Source: Rhodocytophaga rosea
Lineage (GTDB): Bacteria > Bacteroidota > Bacteroidia > Cytophagales > 172606-1
Length of the DNA: 64,000 bases
Assembly: GCF_010119975.1 (NCBI RefSeq)
Contig: NZ_CP048222.1
Location: 5,556,501-5,620,500, forward strand
Direction of reading: 5' to 3'
The notes beneath the pieces were generated by a model. That model was not told the DNA's origin and did no database searches. It was given only the letters and a program-made list of their open reading frames with translations. Both the position numbers and the translations under genes were made by a program. Shown here piece by piece: positions 9,035 through 19,176 of this stretch (positions within the stretch are counted from its first letter, which is position 1; every line of letters begins with the position of its first letter).

Positions 9035-11299
9035 TCAGAAGAAATAGCTTAAATTGACTTTCAGGAAAAAGGGCGTACCAGGTGTAAAATGTATCTCTGA
9101 AACAGGTTGCTGTTCCCAGCGTAAGCGAGATTCGGTATCAAACTGGGCTTCTTTCCAGCTGGTATTGGTGGTATTTTCAATCGAAAAACCTATCTCATAT
9201 TTGGGTCTGGTATAATTGAGCACCGCATCTGCCAGTAAATAGCCATGGGCGATTACGCTATTATCCTCATTGGCCGGGCGGTCGCCCAGGTAGCGGTAGC
9301 GGATACTTCCATTTAGCCCGTTAGTAAGCCGGAAAGAAAGGCCGCCGATACTGGTGAGCATAGGTGCCAGGGGAATATAATCTTCGCCTTGGGGAGTAGC
9401 TAAAGCCCTGGGTCTGGTCAGATTCAGATCCGCATCTGCAAATAGCCAGCTAGTGAGTTGATAACGCAGGGAAAAGTCAATTCCATAGCGGCGGGTTTTG
9501 CCACTGGGTTCTACAATGCCTTCATCACCTACATATACAAATTCCTGATCCAGATCAAGCCGCCACAGCGAACTATGAATAATTAATTTATCGGTTGGTT
9601 TGGCCAGAACGCCTATTTCTGCTCCATAGGCTTTCGGCAAAATGTCACTTCCCTTCTGTTCTATTATAACCCTGGTATCATTGGAATGGAATCCGATTCC
9701 GGAATTAAGGAACAAACGCAACCCAGGTGTAACATCATAATTCAAATTCAGCTTGGGACTGATGGTGGTTTTTGAAGCAGATTCCCGGCTATAGGCGCTA
9801 TCGAGGTGATTGTCATAGGCAAATTTGAAAGCGTCCAGCCGCAAACCAGCATTAAGCGTTAACTTTGGAGATAAGATGAGTTTTTCATCGAAATAGGCAT
9901 GTGCATTGAGCTGGTCGATATCACCAAGGGCCACGTTTGCTGTGGTAATTCTTCTGGATTTTGTACGGGAAAGTTCATTATTCTGTATTTCATCATAACG
10001 CAGTCCGACACCTGCTTCTGTAATGAGTTCTTTGTTGAATAACCGGGATCTTTGCGTATAACTTCCCAAATATCCGGTCAGGTTGCGGTTCTCTTTCTGA
10101 CGGATCTGGTCGCCATTGAGGCTGTCGTTGAGGAAAAAAGTAAAGTTGGAATAGAGTTCAAAATCGTACCGGGTAAAGTAGATCTGATTTTTCAGGGTAG
10201 CACCACCTGGAAGAATAGAGGTAAGTTGTACATTCACATTACTCCGCCTGGTATTTCCGCCTTCGGTATCATCAATCGCTCCAAACCTGCCAATAATACC
10301 TGCATCTACCGCCCGCTGGGGAATTTGTCCGGAAGCATCCCATTTGCTATTGAATATAGAAAGGGAAATGTTCAGAATTTTATTGTTATCGATGTAGCGG
10401 TTGTACTTACCAAACAAGTTGAGCCGGTTGAAATTCTGAGGTGAATCGAAATAGCCGTTTGTAAACAAATATTCAGAGGCAATGTAAGCGCTTTGTCCTT
10501 GTTCTTTACTCTTTTCGCCCAGCACATCCAGCATGGCCACCGCACGATACGTGTCAAACTGCCCGCCTTCCAGTTTGAACATACTTTTCTTCAGGGCATT
10601 TTTCGTCTGGAAACCAACATAGCCTGCCGTGGTAAAATCGCCTTTGTTGCTGTAATAAGGCCCTTTTCCAAAATCGATACTTTCTACGGTTTCCGGGATG
10701 AGGAAATGCAGGTCAGAATAACCCTGCCCATGGGCATGCGACACCATATTTACCGGCAAGCCATCCACAGTAAGGTTAATATCAGTACCGTGGTCAATGT
10801 CAAAACCCCTCAGGAATATCTGTTCTGCTTTTCCGCCACCGGCATGCTGGGCAATAAATAGCCCCGGCACCATACGTAACATATCCTGTGCCGAACGGGT
10901 AGGCCGAAGTTTAATATCTATCCCACTAATTGAATTGACAGGCGACTGTACACCTGCCGCTATCGTAACTTCTGACAGTTCTAACCTGGCAGTAGGCAAA
11001 TGCGAAACCAGTGTTGTCGTTTCTCCAGCTTTGACAACAGCCGTAATACGGTTGGTTTCGTAGCCAATGAATGAAATTTTTAGCTCATAGCTGCCTTCAG
11101 CTAAGTCTGCAAAATAGTAGGTGCCAAACGCATCACTAGTCGTGCTTTTGCCGGTACTTTCCAGTACAATATGAGCACCTGGTAAGGGAGTGTTGCTTTC
11201 TTTATCATATACAATGCCTTTGATAGAAATTTCGTGGGCAATGGTTAGAGACGGAAAGAACAGACAGCCCATACAGAATAGTAGTAAGCTTAGGTACAT
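9035..11299 (-). CDS. TonB-dependent outer-membrane receptor
   Basis: A 754-residue TonB-dependent receptor: signal peptide, a carboxypeptidase-like regulatory domain (about 24-110, with GIVYDKESNTPLPGA), a plug (about 125-235) and a 22-strand type barrel ending in aromatic FFLKVNLSYFF. The plug contains LRGFDIDHGTDINLTVDGLPVN and a His-containing SHAHGQGYSDLHFLIPE stretch. It imports a substrate across the outer membrane using TonB energy. It is not a SusC-type receptor because it lacks a SusD partner and is shorter. As the first gene of the minus-strand cassette it probably defines the imported or bound ligand. Metal or metal-chelate is inferred only from the HupE-like gene downstream. Confidence 0.93.
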   Translation of the reverse strand: MYLSLLLFCMGCLFFPSLTIAHEISIKGIVYDKESNTPLPGAHIVLESTGKSTTSDAFGTYYFADLAEGSYELKISFIGYETNRITAVVKAGETTTLVSHLPTARLELSEVTIAAGVQSPVNSISGIDIKLRPTRSAQDMLRMVPGLFIAQHAGGGKAEQIFLRGFDIDHGTDINLTVDGLPVNMVSHAHGQGYSDLHFLIPETVESIDFGKGPYYSNKGDFTTAGYVGFQTKNALKKSMFKLEGGQFDTYRAVAMLDVLGEKSKEQGQSAYIASEYLFTNGYFDSPQNFNRLNLFGKYNRYIDNNKILNISLSIFNSKWDASGQIPQRAVDAGIIGRFGAIDDTEGGNTRRSNVNVQLTSILPGGATLKNQIYFTRYDFELYSNFTFFLNDSLNGDQIRQKENRNLTGYLGSYTQRSRLFNKELITEAGVGLRYDEIQNNELSRTKSRRITTANVALGDIDQLNAHAYFDEKLILSPKLTLNAGLRLDAFKFAYDNHLDSAYSRESASKTTISPKLNLNYDVTPGLRLFLNSGIGFHSNDTRVIIEQKGSDILPKAYGAEIGVLAKPTDKLIIHSSLWRLDLDQEFVYVGDEGIVEPSGKTRRYGIDFSLRYQLTSWLFADADLNLTRPRALATPQGEDYIPLAPMLTSIGGLSFRLTNGLNGSIRYRYLGDRPANEDNSVIAHGYLLADAVLNYTRPKYEIGFSIENTTNTSWKEAQFDTESRLRWEQQPVSEIHFTPGTPFFLKVNLSYFF

Positions 11300-12074
11300 A
11301 ATTTAGTCGGTTAGAACTAAAATGGTTAAGGATGTTTGATTGGTAAGTATGGAGGAATTAAAAAATCCAAAGGCAAGAGTTTATCATTGCACCTGATAAA
11401 GTGCCTTATTGAAGCATGCGACAAAATTCCGGTTTACAGCAAGAGAAATGATACTCTACAGCCAGTACAGCTGTTTTTATTCTCTATTGCTAAATAGACT
11501 GTGAGAGAATTTCCTCAGGTATAGAGGGACAAGGGGAGTATATTATTTTTCATAGGTTAGGTAGTTAAGGTTTGTATAACTGAATTGCCAAACATACGGG
11601 AGTTGAAAGCAACTGGATTTAATGTTCTCAATTTTTTTTAATATACTATTGATATAATCCAGATTCTGCAATACGGCATATCTTGATTAAAGATACCTGT
11701 AGCCAATACCAACCATACACAATAACAATGAAATATTATTATTGTTTAAGTATTTCTCTATTCAGAGATTATAAAATAATGAGATTGAGGCTAATACATA
11801 ACTTTTGTGGAAAAAACAATATGCATAGCAAAAACCAACAGAAATGATATAGTAATTAAATTATTAATGTATTGTAGTTGAGATGATGGCAGGAATATTC
11901 TTTTTAACCGGCTGGTGATGCATTTTACGTATTCATTCTACAGAATGACACAGATTTAATTAAATATTTTTATAATTTTTATGACAATTCTTATCTTCTA
12001 GATAGTAGTTTAGGTCTTATGGGTAACATTCTATTTTAAAACAGATTACTGCATTTTAACATTTTGATCTGCTT
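11300..12074. other. 775-base intergenic region between divergent genes
   Basis: A long AT-rich region separating the divergent TonB receptor and FAD oxidoreductase genes. No open frame of convincing length and no recognised riboswitch core is seen. It contains a 16-base perfect palindrome, TCATTCT-AC-AGAATGA at 11933-11948, 127 bases before the oxidoreductase start. This could be an operator. No convincing TAnnTTTG promoter was found on either strand. Confidence 0.5.
11933..11948. promoter_or_regulatory. Perfect 16-base palindrome, possible operator
   Basis: Seven-base arms TCATTCT and AGAATGA are separated by AC. The site is upstream of the FAD oxidoreductase gene and far upstream of the TonB receptor gene. 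The binding protein is unknown; the call rests on symmetry alone. Confidence 0.3.
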
Positions 12075-13202
12075 ATGCTGAGTTTCTGGGAAAAAGAGTC
12101 TTTTCTTCAATATGATACTATTATTGTTGGCAGCGGAATTGTTGGTTTGTGTACAGCCATTGCCATCCGCGAAAAGTTCCCCCAAAATTCTGTATTAGTG
12201 CTGGAAAGAGGTATTTTTCCCACCGGAGCGAGTACCCGCAATGCCGGCTTTGCTTGCTTTGGCTCACTTACAGAAATACTGTCCGATTTACATATCAATG
12301 GCTGGGATAAAACCCGGTATGTGATAGAAAACCGCATCAGGGGACTTCAATGGCTGCGTAGTAGGCTGGGTGATGCCGCTATGGATTATCAGCCGGTAGG
12401 AGGGTACGAACTTATTTTCGAAAAAGACCTGCCGGCAGTTGATGAAATAGACACTATTAATAGCCTGCTGAAAGATATATTTTCCGAACCTGTGTATTCT
12501 CTCCGGAAAGACCTGATCCAGTCTTTTGGTTTTAACCAGCAGACTTTTCATACGATGGTATATAATCCCTATGAAGGCCACATACATACCGGAAAGCTCA
12601 TGCAGGCATTACTACGCTTAGCGCAGGAAAAAGGGGTTGATATCCATACCGGAACTGAAGTAACACACATAGAAGAAAATGCGATTGGAATCAGCATCTA
12701 TGTGCAGGAAAAACCACAGGGCCGCTTTGCCTTTCAGGCTAACTATGGAATACTGTGTACCAATGCATTTACGAGTAGCCTGCTTCCAGACCTGAATATA
12801 CAACCTGGCCGTGGACAAGTATTAATCACCAAGCCTATTTCCAGCCTCCCCTGGCAAGGTACTTTTCATTTCGAAGAAGGCTATTATTATTTCCGTAATG
12901 TAGGAAAGCGGGTGCTTTTTGGCGGCGGCCGTAACCTGGCTTTTGAACAGGAAACTACCACCCAATTTGAATCTAATCCACACATTTTTGCTGCCTTACA
13001 ACACATATTGCAACACGATATTTTGCCTGGGCAAACTTTCGAGATAGAGCAGACCTGGAGCGGCATTATGGGCTTCTCAGCCGATAAATTTCCTGTTATT
13101 AAAAAAGTTTCTCCCCACTTAAGTGTTGGTTTTGCCTGTAATGGGATGGGCGTTTCTCTGGCCGGAGCCGTTGCAGAAGAACTAACTCAACAGATGACAT
13201 AA
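12075..13202 (+). CDS. FAD-dependent oxidoreductase (DAO family)
   Basis: A 375-residue flavoprotein of the D-amino-acid-oxidase (DAO) superfamily, which oxidises amines, amino acids or hydroxy acids with FAD. The N-terminal Rossmann fold has DTIIVGSGIVGLCTAIA (GxGxxG at 19-24) and the acidic end of beta-2, VLVLERG. GASTRNAGFACFGS matches the conserved loop of this family. The C-terminal part has the FAD-contacting TWSGIMGFSADKFPVI and a GFACNGMGVSLAGAVAEEL end. No signal peptide is present, so it is cytoplasmic. The substrate cannot be read from sequence. It is a single gene with a long upstream region and 437 bases to the SusC gene. Confidence 0.88.
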   Translation: MLSFWEKESFLQYDTIIVGSGIVGLCTAIAIREKFPQNSVLVLERGIFPTGASTRNAGFACFGSLTEILSDLHINGWDKTRYVIENRIRGLQWLRSRLGDAAMDYQPVGGYELIFEKDLPAVDEIDTINSLLKDIFSEPVYSLRKDLIQSFGFNQQTFHTMVYNPYEGHIHTGKLMQALLRLAQEKGVDIHTGTEVTHIEENAIGISIYVQEKPQGRFAFQANYGILCTNAFTSSLLPDLNIQPGRGQVLITKPISSLPWQGTFHFEEGYYYFRNVGKRVLFGGGRNLAFEQETTTQFESNPHIFAALQHILQHDILPGQTFEIEQTWSGIMGFSADKFPVIKKVSPHLSVGFACNGMGVSLAGAVAEELTQQMT

Positions 13203-13639
13203 TAAATCTAATATTCGAAGGAGTGGGTTTTAATAAATCCAGAATACCATTTATAGTCTCATTTTTAAGGCCTGATCTTACATGAGTATTCACCTTTCTG
13301 CGAATAGAAAAACTTATCTAATGAAGAATTATTGGTAAAGTATAAAAACTTCTCTGAATTGCCCAATATCCTTTTTCTACTATAAGCTATCACTAATTTA
13401 GCCCGGATGCCAAATTTTATTCTCTGAAAGGGGACTTTTTCCATTTAACTGGGTTTTTTAGCTATTTGAGCCTCCTTTTAAGTCTATTGGCAGTAATAAG
13501 TATTTAACGATAAAAAAATTGTACTTGCCGAATAATGCAAAAAATATTACATGATTTTTTGGTAATGAAGAAATTTTATTCATAATTTCCGTTTTCATTA
13601 TTTATTTTTTTTACCCTTACATTCTAAACCTAAAAACAA
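13203..13639. other. Leader region of the SusC/SusD locus
   Basis: A 437-base AT-rich region with no convincing gene. It must hold the promoter and leader for the SusC gene, but I find no clear TAnnTTTG element and no sigma/anti-sigma switch next to it. The last 60 bases before the start codon are strongly T/A-rich. Confidence 0.4.
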
Positions 13640-16600
13640 ATGAAGAGGATTCTACTCATGTATCTCATCTTGTTTGCGGCGGCCATGCATCCACTCGCAG
13701 CACAAGATCGAACAGTAAGCGGGAAAGTTATCTCCGCTGACGACGGAACAGCCCTACCGGGAGTAAACGTTGTTGTAAAAAGTACAAATATTGGAACCAC
13801 TACTAACGCTGAAGGAAATTATTCCTTGAGTGTGCCTGCTAACACTACCCTTGTATTCAGTTTTATTGGCCTTACCACCCAGGAAATTGCTGTCGGGAAC
13901 CGTTCAGTAGTAGATGTAAACCTGGCTTCTGATGTACAGGCACTTTCAGAAGTAGTAGTAACAGCCGTTGGTATTGAGCGGGAACAAAAGTCTCTGGGAT
14001 ATTCAGTACAGAAACTTAATAATGAGCAGCTCACACAAGCCCGTGAAACTAACGTAGTGAATTCACTTTCCGGTAAAGTAGCCGGTGTACAGATTACCGG
14101 ATCTCCTGGTGTAGGTGCCTCATCAAGAATAGTAATCAGAGGAGCGCGTTCCATATCCGGAAATAACCAGCCCCTTTTTGTAGTAGATGGTGTGCCGATA
14201 AGCAATGGAAACTTTGGCGGCACCGGTAATGAAGGTGTTAACCTGGGTAATGGCGCTGCCGATATTAACCCGGATGATATTGCTAGCATTACTGTGTTAA
14301 AAGGACCTAATGCAGCTGCCCTGTATGGTTCCAGAGCATCTAATGGCGTAGTATTGATTACTACTAAATCAGGCGCTGAAACCAAAGGATTAGGGGTTTC
14401 TGTCAATTTCAATTCTACCTTTGAAAATCCTTTGATTTTGCCTAAATATCAGAATAGCTATGGACAAGGTTCCGGCGGGCAGTTTGAATTTGTAGATGGA
14501 GCCGGTGGTGGTGTAAATGATGGGGTAGACGAAAGCTGGGGACCAAAATTAGATGCCGGATTGATGATTCCTCAGTTTTTCTCTCAGAGAGATGCAAGCG
14601 GAAAACTGATTCCTGAACCCTGGGTTTCTCATCCTAATAATGTAAAAGATTTTTTCAAAACCGGGCAAACGTTTACTACCAACGTAGCTATTTCAGGCGG
14701 CAACGAAAAAGCCAATGCCAGACTTTCCCTGACCAATCTTTCTCAAAATGGGATGGTTCCTACCACAGAACTCAAAAGAAATACCATCTCTTTAAATGCT
14801 GGTGTAAAACTCACTGATAAATTCCGGATGGAAGGTACAGCTAATTATGTAAACTCAAAAAGTAATAATATCCCCGGATACGGTTACAGTGGACAAAACG
14901 TAATGCAGCAACTGGTATGGTTTGGACGTCAGGTGGATATTGGCCGCTTAAAAAATTATGTAAATGAAGATGGAGAACCATTTAGCTGGAACTATAACTA
15001 CCACATGAATCCCTATTTCATTTTAAATGAGAACAAAAATACATTTGAAAGAGACAGATTATACGGAAATGTGAAATTAAGTTACCAGCTGACAGACTGG
15101 TTAACAGCTTCTGTACGTACCGGTACAGATTATTACAACAACCTAAGTACAAACAGAATAGATGTTAGAGATCTTAATGATGCACCTGCAGGTGATTACG
15201 CTGAATTCAAGCGGACTTTTGCTGAAGTAAACTCCGACTTTTTATTGTCTGCTAATAAAAACCTTGGAGAAAATTTCTCTTTGAGCTTAAGCGTAGGTGG
15301 TAACCGCATGACCCAACGGACACAGGACAATGGCGTACGGGCCCCTGGTTTAACAGTTCCAGGTATATACAATGTAGGTAACTCTTCTGTGGCACAGGAG
15401 GCTTCCAATGCCTTGTATCGCAAGCAGATCAACAGCTTTTATGGAGCAGGACAGATTGGTTTCAAAGATTATCTGTTTTTAGATTTTACCGCCCGCAATG
15501 ACTGGTCGAGTACCTTGCCAAAAGCGCATAATTCTTATTTCTATCCTTCCGTTTCTTTAAGTGGGGTTATTACAGAAATGATAGGTCTGCAGTCTAATGT
15601 TTTATCTTTCCTGAAAGTAAGAGGAAGCTGGGCACAGGTAGGTTCTGATACTGATCCATACCGCCTGTTACCGGTATTTAATTTTGGAGATGCTGATGGA
15701 TGGGGTAGCGATCCTGCGCTTACTGTACCCAATACTATCTTAAACCCTGAATTAAAACCGGAGATTTCTACTTCAACCGAAGTAGGAGCAGATATACGTT
15801 TGTTTAATGATAGAGTATCGTTGGATGCTACCTATTATGATAGCCGCAGCGTAGACCAGATCCTTCAGATCAATATATCCGGGGCTTCCGGTTCTCTGGC
15901 CAGATTTGTAAATGCTGGTGAGATCCGCAACAGAGGCGTTGAATTGCTGTTAAATGTAACGCCTTTAAAATTGAGCAATGGATTCAAGTGGGATGTTACT
16001 TTTAACTTTGCCCGTAACAAAAATGAAGTGGTTTCTCTGCCGGCAGGCATCAGTGAGTATAACATCGGTTCTTACTGGAGTTTGCTTGTGCAGGCACGTC
16101 CTGGACAGCCTTTTGGCGTACTGTATGGATATGGCTATCAGAGAGATCCGAATGGAAATATTATTCACCTGAATGGATTACCGCAAAGAGATCCTGCTTT
16201 AAAAGTATTAGGTAATTATACGCCAGACTGGGTAGGAGGTATCAACAATAGCTTCTCTTTTAAAGGGATTAACCTGGGCTTCTTAATTGATATTAAAAAA
16301 GGCGGCGACCTGTATTCTATGACCTCTACCTGGGGACGCTATGCTGGTGTGCTGGAAGAAACCGTAAAAGGCAGAGAAGGCGGAATTGTAGGCGATGGCG
16401 TTAAAAACATAGGCATAGCGGATTCACCTGAATATGTGCCAAATGATGTAGCCGTTACAGCAGAGAATTATAATAAGGCTGCTTTCGATAATAACCTGGC
16501 AGAGGGTAGTGTATTCGATGCTTCTTTTGTAAAACTCAGAGAAGTAAAACTTGGCTACACCATTCCTAATAAACTGTTCGGCCGTGTTCCATTCAGAGAT

Positions 16601-16762
16601 GTAAGCCTATCTGTTGTAGGAAGAAACCTGTGGCTGATCAGTACGAATGTGCCTCACGTAGATCCTGAAACGGCTTTTAGTAACTCCAATGTGCAGGGAC
16701 TTGAATTTGGACAACTTCCTTCTGCCAGAAGTGTAGGATTCAATGTTAATTTTAAATTCTAA
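13640..16762 (+). CDS. SusC/RagA-type TonB-linked outer-membrane transporter
   Basis: A 1040-residue SusC/RagA family transporter. The signal peptide ends near AAQD (about 21). A carboxypeptidase-like regulatory domain (about 24-110) includes GKVISADDGTALPGVNVVVK. It is followed by the SusC-specific plug opening (VVTAVGIEREQKSLGYSVQ) and the plug motif FVVDGVPI with the ITVLKGPNAAALYGSRASNGVVLITTK stretch. The barrel ends in GFNVNFKF. SusC forms the channel beneath a SusD lid and imports oligomeric nutrients with TonB energy. The SusD gene follows after 24 bases. No glycoside hydrolase, peptidase or dedicated regulator is adjacent, so the substrate is not indicated. Confidence 0.97.
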   Translation: MKRILLMYLILFAAAMHPLAAQDRTVSGKVISADDGTALPGVNVVVKSTNIGTTTNAEGNYSLSVPANTTLVFSFIGLTTQEIAVGNRSVVDVNLASDVQALSEVVVTAVGIEREQKSLGYSVQKLNNEQLTQARETNVVNSLSGKVAGVQITGSPGVGASSRIVIRGARSISGNNQPLFVVDGVPISNGNFGGTGNEGVNLGNGAADINPDDIASITVLKGPNAAALYGSRASNGVVLITTKSGAETKGLGVSVNFNSTFENPLILPKYQNSYGQGSGGQFEFVDGAGGGVNDGVDESWGPKLDAGLMIPQFFSQRDASGKLIPEPWVSHPNNVKDFFKTGQTFTTNVAISGGNEKANARLSLTNLSQNGMVPTTELKRNTISLNAGVKLTDKFRMEGTANYVNSKSNNIPGYGYSGQNVMQQLVWFGRQVDIGRLKNYVNEDGEPFSWNYNYHMNPYFILNENKNTFERDRLYGNVKLSYQLTDWLTASVRTGTDYYNNLSTNRIDVRDLNDAPAGDYAEFKRTFAEVNSDFLLSANKNLGENFSLSLSVGGNRMTQRTQDNGVRAPGLTVPGIYNVGNSSVAQEASNALYRKQINSFYGAGQIGFKDYLFLDFTARNDWSSTLPKAHNSYFYPSVSLSGVITEMIGLQSNVLSFLKVRGSWAQVGSDTDPYRLLPVFNFGDADGWGSDPALTVPNTILNPELKPEISTSTEVGADIRLFNDRVSLDATYYDSRSVDQILQINISGASGSLARFVNAGEIRNRGVELLLNVTPLKLSNGFKWDVTFNFARNKNEVVSLPAGISEYNIGSYWSLLVQARPGQPFGVLYGYGYQRDPNGNIIHLNGLPQRDPALKVLGNYTPDWVGGINNSFSFKGINLGFLIDIKKGGDLYSMTSTWGRYAGVLEETVKGREGGIVGDGVKNIGIADSPEYVPNDVAVTAENYNKAAFDNNLAEGSVFDASFVKLREVKLGYTIPNKLFGRVPFRDVSLSVVGRNLWLISTNVPHVDPETAFSNSNVQGLEFGQLPSARSVGFNVNFKF

Positions 16763-16786
16763 TCATTCCATTATTTACCTACGATT

Positions 16787-18304
16787 ATGATCACATCAAA
16801 ATATATCAAAACAATGTCTCTGGCACTGGCTTCCCTGTTGATGGTAAGCGCTTGTGACGATGGCTTTGAAGAATTAAATAAAAACCCCAATGGAGCTGAG
16901 GTAGCGACTCCTAACCTGTTGCTACGTAATGCTATAGAGAGTACAGTAACCCGTACACACTCTGTTGATCTGGGTGGGGAAATAGGCTCTGGCTGGGTGC
17001 AGCATATGGCTAAAATCCAGTATACCGATGAAGACCGCTATATCCCACGGGTAGGAACTATGAATAATACCTGGAGCAGTTATTATGCAGCATCCGGTAA
17101 AGACTTCCAGACGATTATTGAGCTGGCCACCAAAGCAGAGCATGATAATTACAAAGGAATCGGCATGACGATGCGCACGTATAATATAGCAATGCTTACC
17201 GATCTTTTCGGCGATGTGCCTTATACAGAAGCTTTTAAAGGAGATAGAGGGGTTGCCAGTCCTAAATATGACAAACAGGAGGATATTTATCCTATGCTGA
17301 TCGCAACCTTAGATACTGCTAACTCCCTGCTTTCTGAAGGCGGCAAAGAAGTGGATGGAGATATCATGTATGATGGAGACATTGAAAAATGGAAGAAATT
17401 TACGAATTCTATGGCTTTAAGGCTTATGCTCCGTATGTCTGGCAAAGTAGATGTTTCGGCAGGAATGCGCAAGATTGTAAATGATCCGGCCACTTATCCG
17501 ATTTTCACAAGTAATGATGACAATGCAACTTTGTTTTTCCTGGAAGCCAGTCCAGATGATCACCCTATTCATACCAACCGGCAAACCAGAGATGACCACC
17601 GCATCAGTGAAAACTTACTCAATATGCTTACAGACCGGGATGATTCCAGAAAGTTTGTGTATATGGATGTAAACGGCAGCAACCAGTACGCTGGTATTCC
17701 GAATGGTTTGTTATCATCTAAAGCAGCAGCTTATGGTTTAACCAATGTTTCTGATATGGGCCCTTATTTTCAAGCGCCCGATGCCCCGGCTCCTATTATG
17801 ACTTTTGCCGAACTGAATTTCATTCTGGCTGAAGCTGCCAAAAAAGGATATATAGACGGTGGTGATACCAAGGCTCAGGAATATTATGAGGCCGGTATTA
17901 CAGCCTCTTTCGAACAGTTTGAAGAACCCATGCAAGCCGTGTTTGATGACATGGATGGCGTACATTATGGCGGCGCTAATCCTGCCAACTTCACCACTGT
18001 AGCAGAGGAAATAGCTTATTACATTAGTATTAATCCATACGATGCCGCTAATGGGCTTCAGTTGATTGCCGAGCAAAAATACCTGGCCTTATTCGACCAG
18101 GGATTACAAGCCTGGTTTGAGTGGAGAAGAACTGGTTTTCCAGTACTGGTACCTGCTGAAGATGGCGCCAATGCCGGACAGATTCCTGTAAGATTGCCTT
18201 ATCCATCTGATGAAGAAGGCCGGAACTCAAGCAATGTATCTGAGGCTGTGGCTAGACTTGCCGGTGGTAATACACTCAATAGCAAAGTGTGGTGGGATAA
18301 TTAA
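16787..18304 (+). CDS. SusD/RagB-type outer-membrane lipoprotein
   Basis: A 505-residue SusD/RagB-family surface lipoprotein, the substrate-binding lid over SusC. The lipobox ends at C23 (LMVSACDD), followed by FEELNKNPNG. It resembles the SusD-like 2 subtype, as suggested by the long helical body and the C-terminal LIAEQKYLALFDQGLQAWFEWRRTGFP element typical of SusD proteins. It is immediately downstream of its SusC partner and 29 bases before the third lipoprotein gene, so all three are almost surely one operon. Ligand specificity is not predictable here. Confidence 0.95.
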   Translation: MITSKYIKTMSLALASLLMVSACDDGFEELNKNPNGAEVATPNLLLRNAIESTVTRTHSVDLGGEIGSGWVQHMAKIQYTDEDRYIPRVGTMNNTWSSYYAASGKDFQTIIELATKAEHDNYKGIGMTMRTYNIAMLTDLFGDVPYTEAFKGDRGVASPKYDKQEDIYPMLIATLDTANSLLSEGGKEVDGDIMYDGDIEKWKKFTNSMALRLMLRMSGKVDVSAGMRKIVNDPATYPIFTSNDDNATLFFLEASPDDHPIHTNRQTRDDHRISENLLNMLTDRDDSRKFVYMDVNGSNQYAGIPNGLLSSKAAAYGLTNVSDMGPYFQAPDAPAPIMTFAELNFILAEAAKKGYIDGGDTKAQEYYEAGITASFEQFEEPMQAVFDDMDGVHYGGANPANFTTVAEEIAYYISINPYDAANGLQLIAEQKYLALFDQGLQAWFEWRRTGFPVLVPAEDGANAGQIPVRLPYPSDEEGRNSSNVSEAVARLAGGNTLNSKVWWDN

Positions 18305-18333
18305 TTGTTTACTTACTAATGGTATTTACAATC

Positions 18334-19155
18334 ATGAAAAAAACTTTAAAATTTTATATATGTGCGCTTTTGTTATCCGCTGGAATGCTTAATTCCTGCG
18401 AAGAACCAGAAGTAAAGGTTACAAAAAATGCCAGAGAAGGTGGTTTGATTTCTCCGGTTTCTGCAGGCATAAATTATGTAGTAGGAGGTACTTCGGATCT
18501 CGATATTGATCTACAAGTATTGCAAGGTCCAAAGGTTAGCTCAATAGATGTATATAAGAAATTCTATAGTGTAGCCGCCGGTGCCTGGACCAATGAAGTA
18601 CTCAGCAAAACAATTGATGTAAGCGAAGCTACCAATGTTACAAAAACCATTACAGAGAATTATGCAAGCCTGATTAATGGTTTACAGTTGAGTGGTGCGC
18701 CATTGCCAGCCTCAGAAACAGATTTAGGTATTGGCGATTTCTGGGAATTACGTTTTGTATCTAAACTGCAGGATGGAAATATGTTTGAATCTAGCAGAAA
18801 GCAAAGGATTACCATTTCCAGCCGGTTTGCCGGCACCTATATCGCATCAGGCCATTTTGCCCATCCTACGTCTCCCCGTGATTATGAAGATATAGAAAAA
18901 GCAGTTTCGTCTTTGAGCGCTACTGAGTATTCCTGCGACCAGACCGGTGATTTAGGAAACTATCCGTTTACTTTCTCAATTGCCTTAGACGGAACAATTG
19001 AGGTTATTGCCGGAGATGTAAATGGGTTACCCATTACCGGAAGTGGCCACGTTGGATTGGATAATGTAAATGGTGTAGATACGCTATACATCAATTATGA
19101 ATACAATGCATCTACTAGGGTGATCACTGAAAAATTAATCAAAGTGGTGGATTAA
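18334..19155 (+). CDS. Lipoprotein, third gene of the SusC/SusD operon
   Basis: The start chosen is the ATG at 18334, giving 273 residues; the reading frame also allows an ATG five codons earlier at 18319. From the chosen start a basic, hydrophobic signal leads to a lipobox at C22 (MLNSCEEP). The mature protein is beta-rich with no recognised enzymatic motif. Third lipoproteins in SusC/SusD operons commonly sit at the cell surface and help bind the imported substrate, which is the likely role here. A strong bidirectional terminator follows. The family is not one I can name. Confidence 0.8.
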   Translation: MKKTLKFYICALLLSAGMLNSCEEPEVKVTKNAREGGLISPVSAGINYVVGGTSDLDIDLQVLQGPKVSSIDVYKKFYSVAAGAWTNEVLSKTIDVSEATNVTKTITENYASLINGLQLSGAPLPASETDLGIGDFWELRFVSKLQDGNMFESSRKQRITISSRFAGTYIASGHFAHPTSPRDYEDIEKAVSSLSATEYSCDQTGDLGNYPFTFSIALDGTIEVIAGDVNGLPITGSGHVGLDNVNGVDTLYINYEYNASTRVITEKLIKVVD

Positions 19156-19176
19156 TTAAATTATATTACCCATAAA

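Noticed and set aside
13819-14412. 197-codon minus-strand frame inside the SusC gene
   Set aside because: Shadow of the SusC reading frame, Thr/Pro-rich with no recognisable features.
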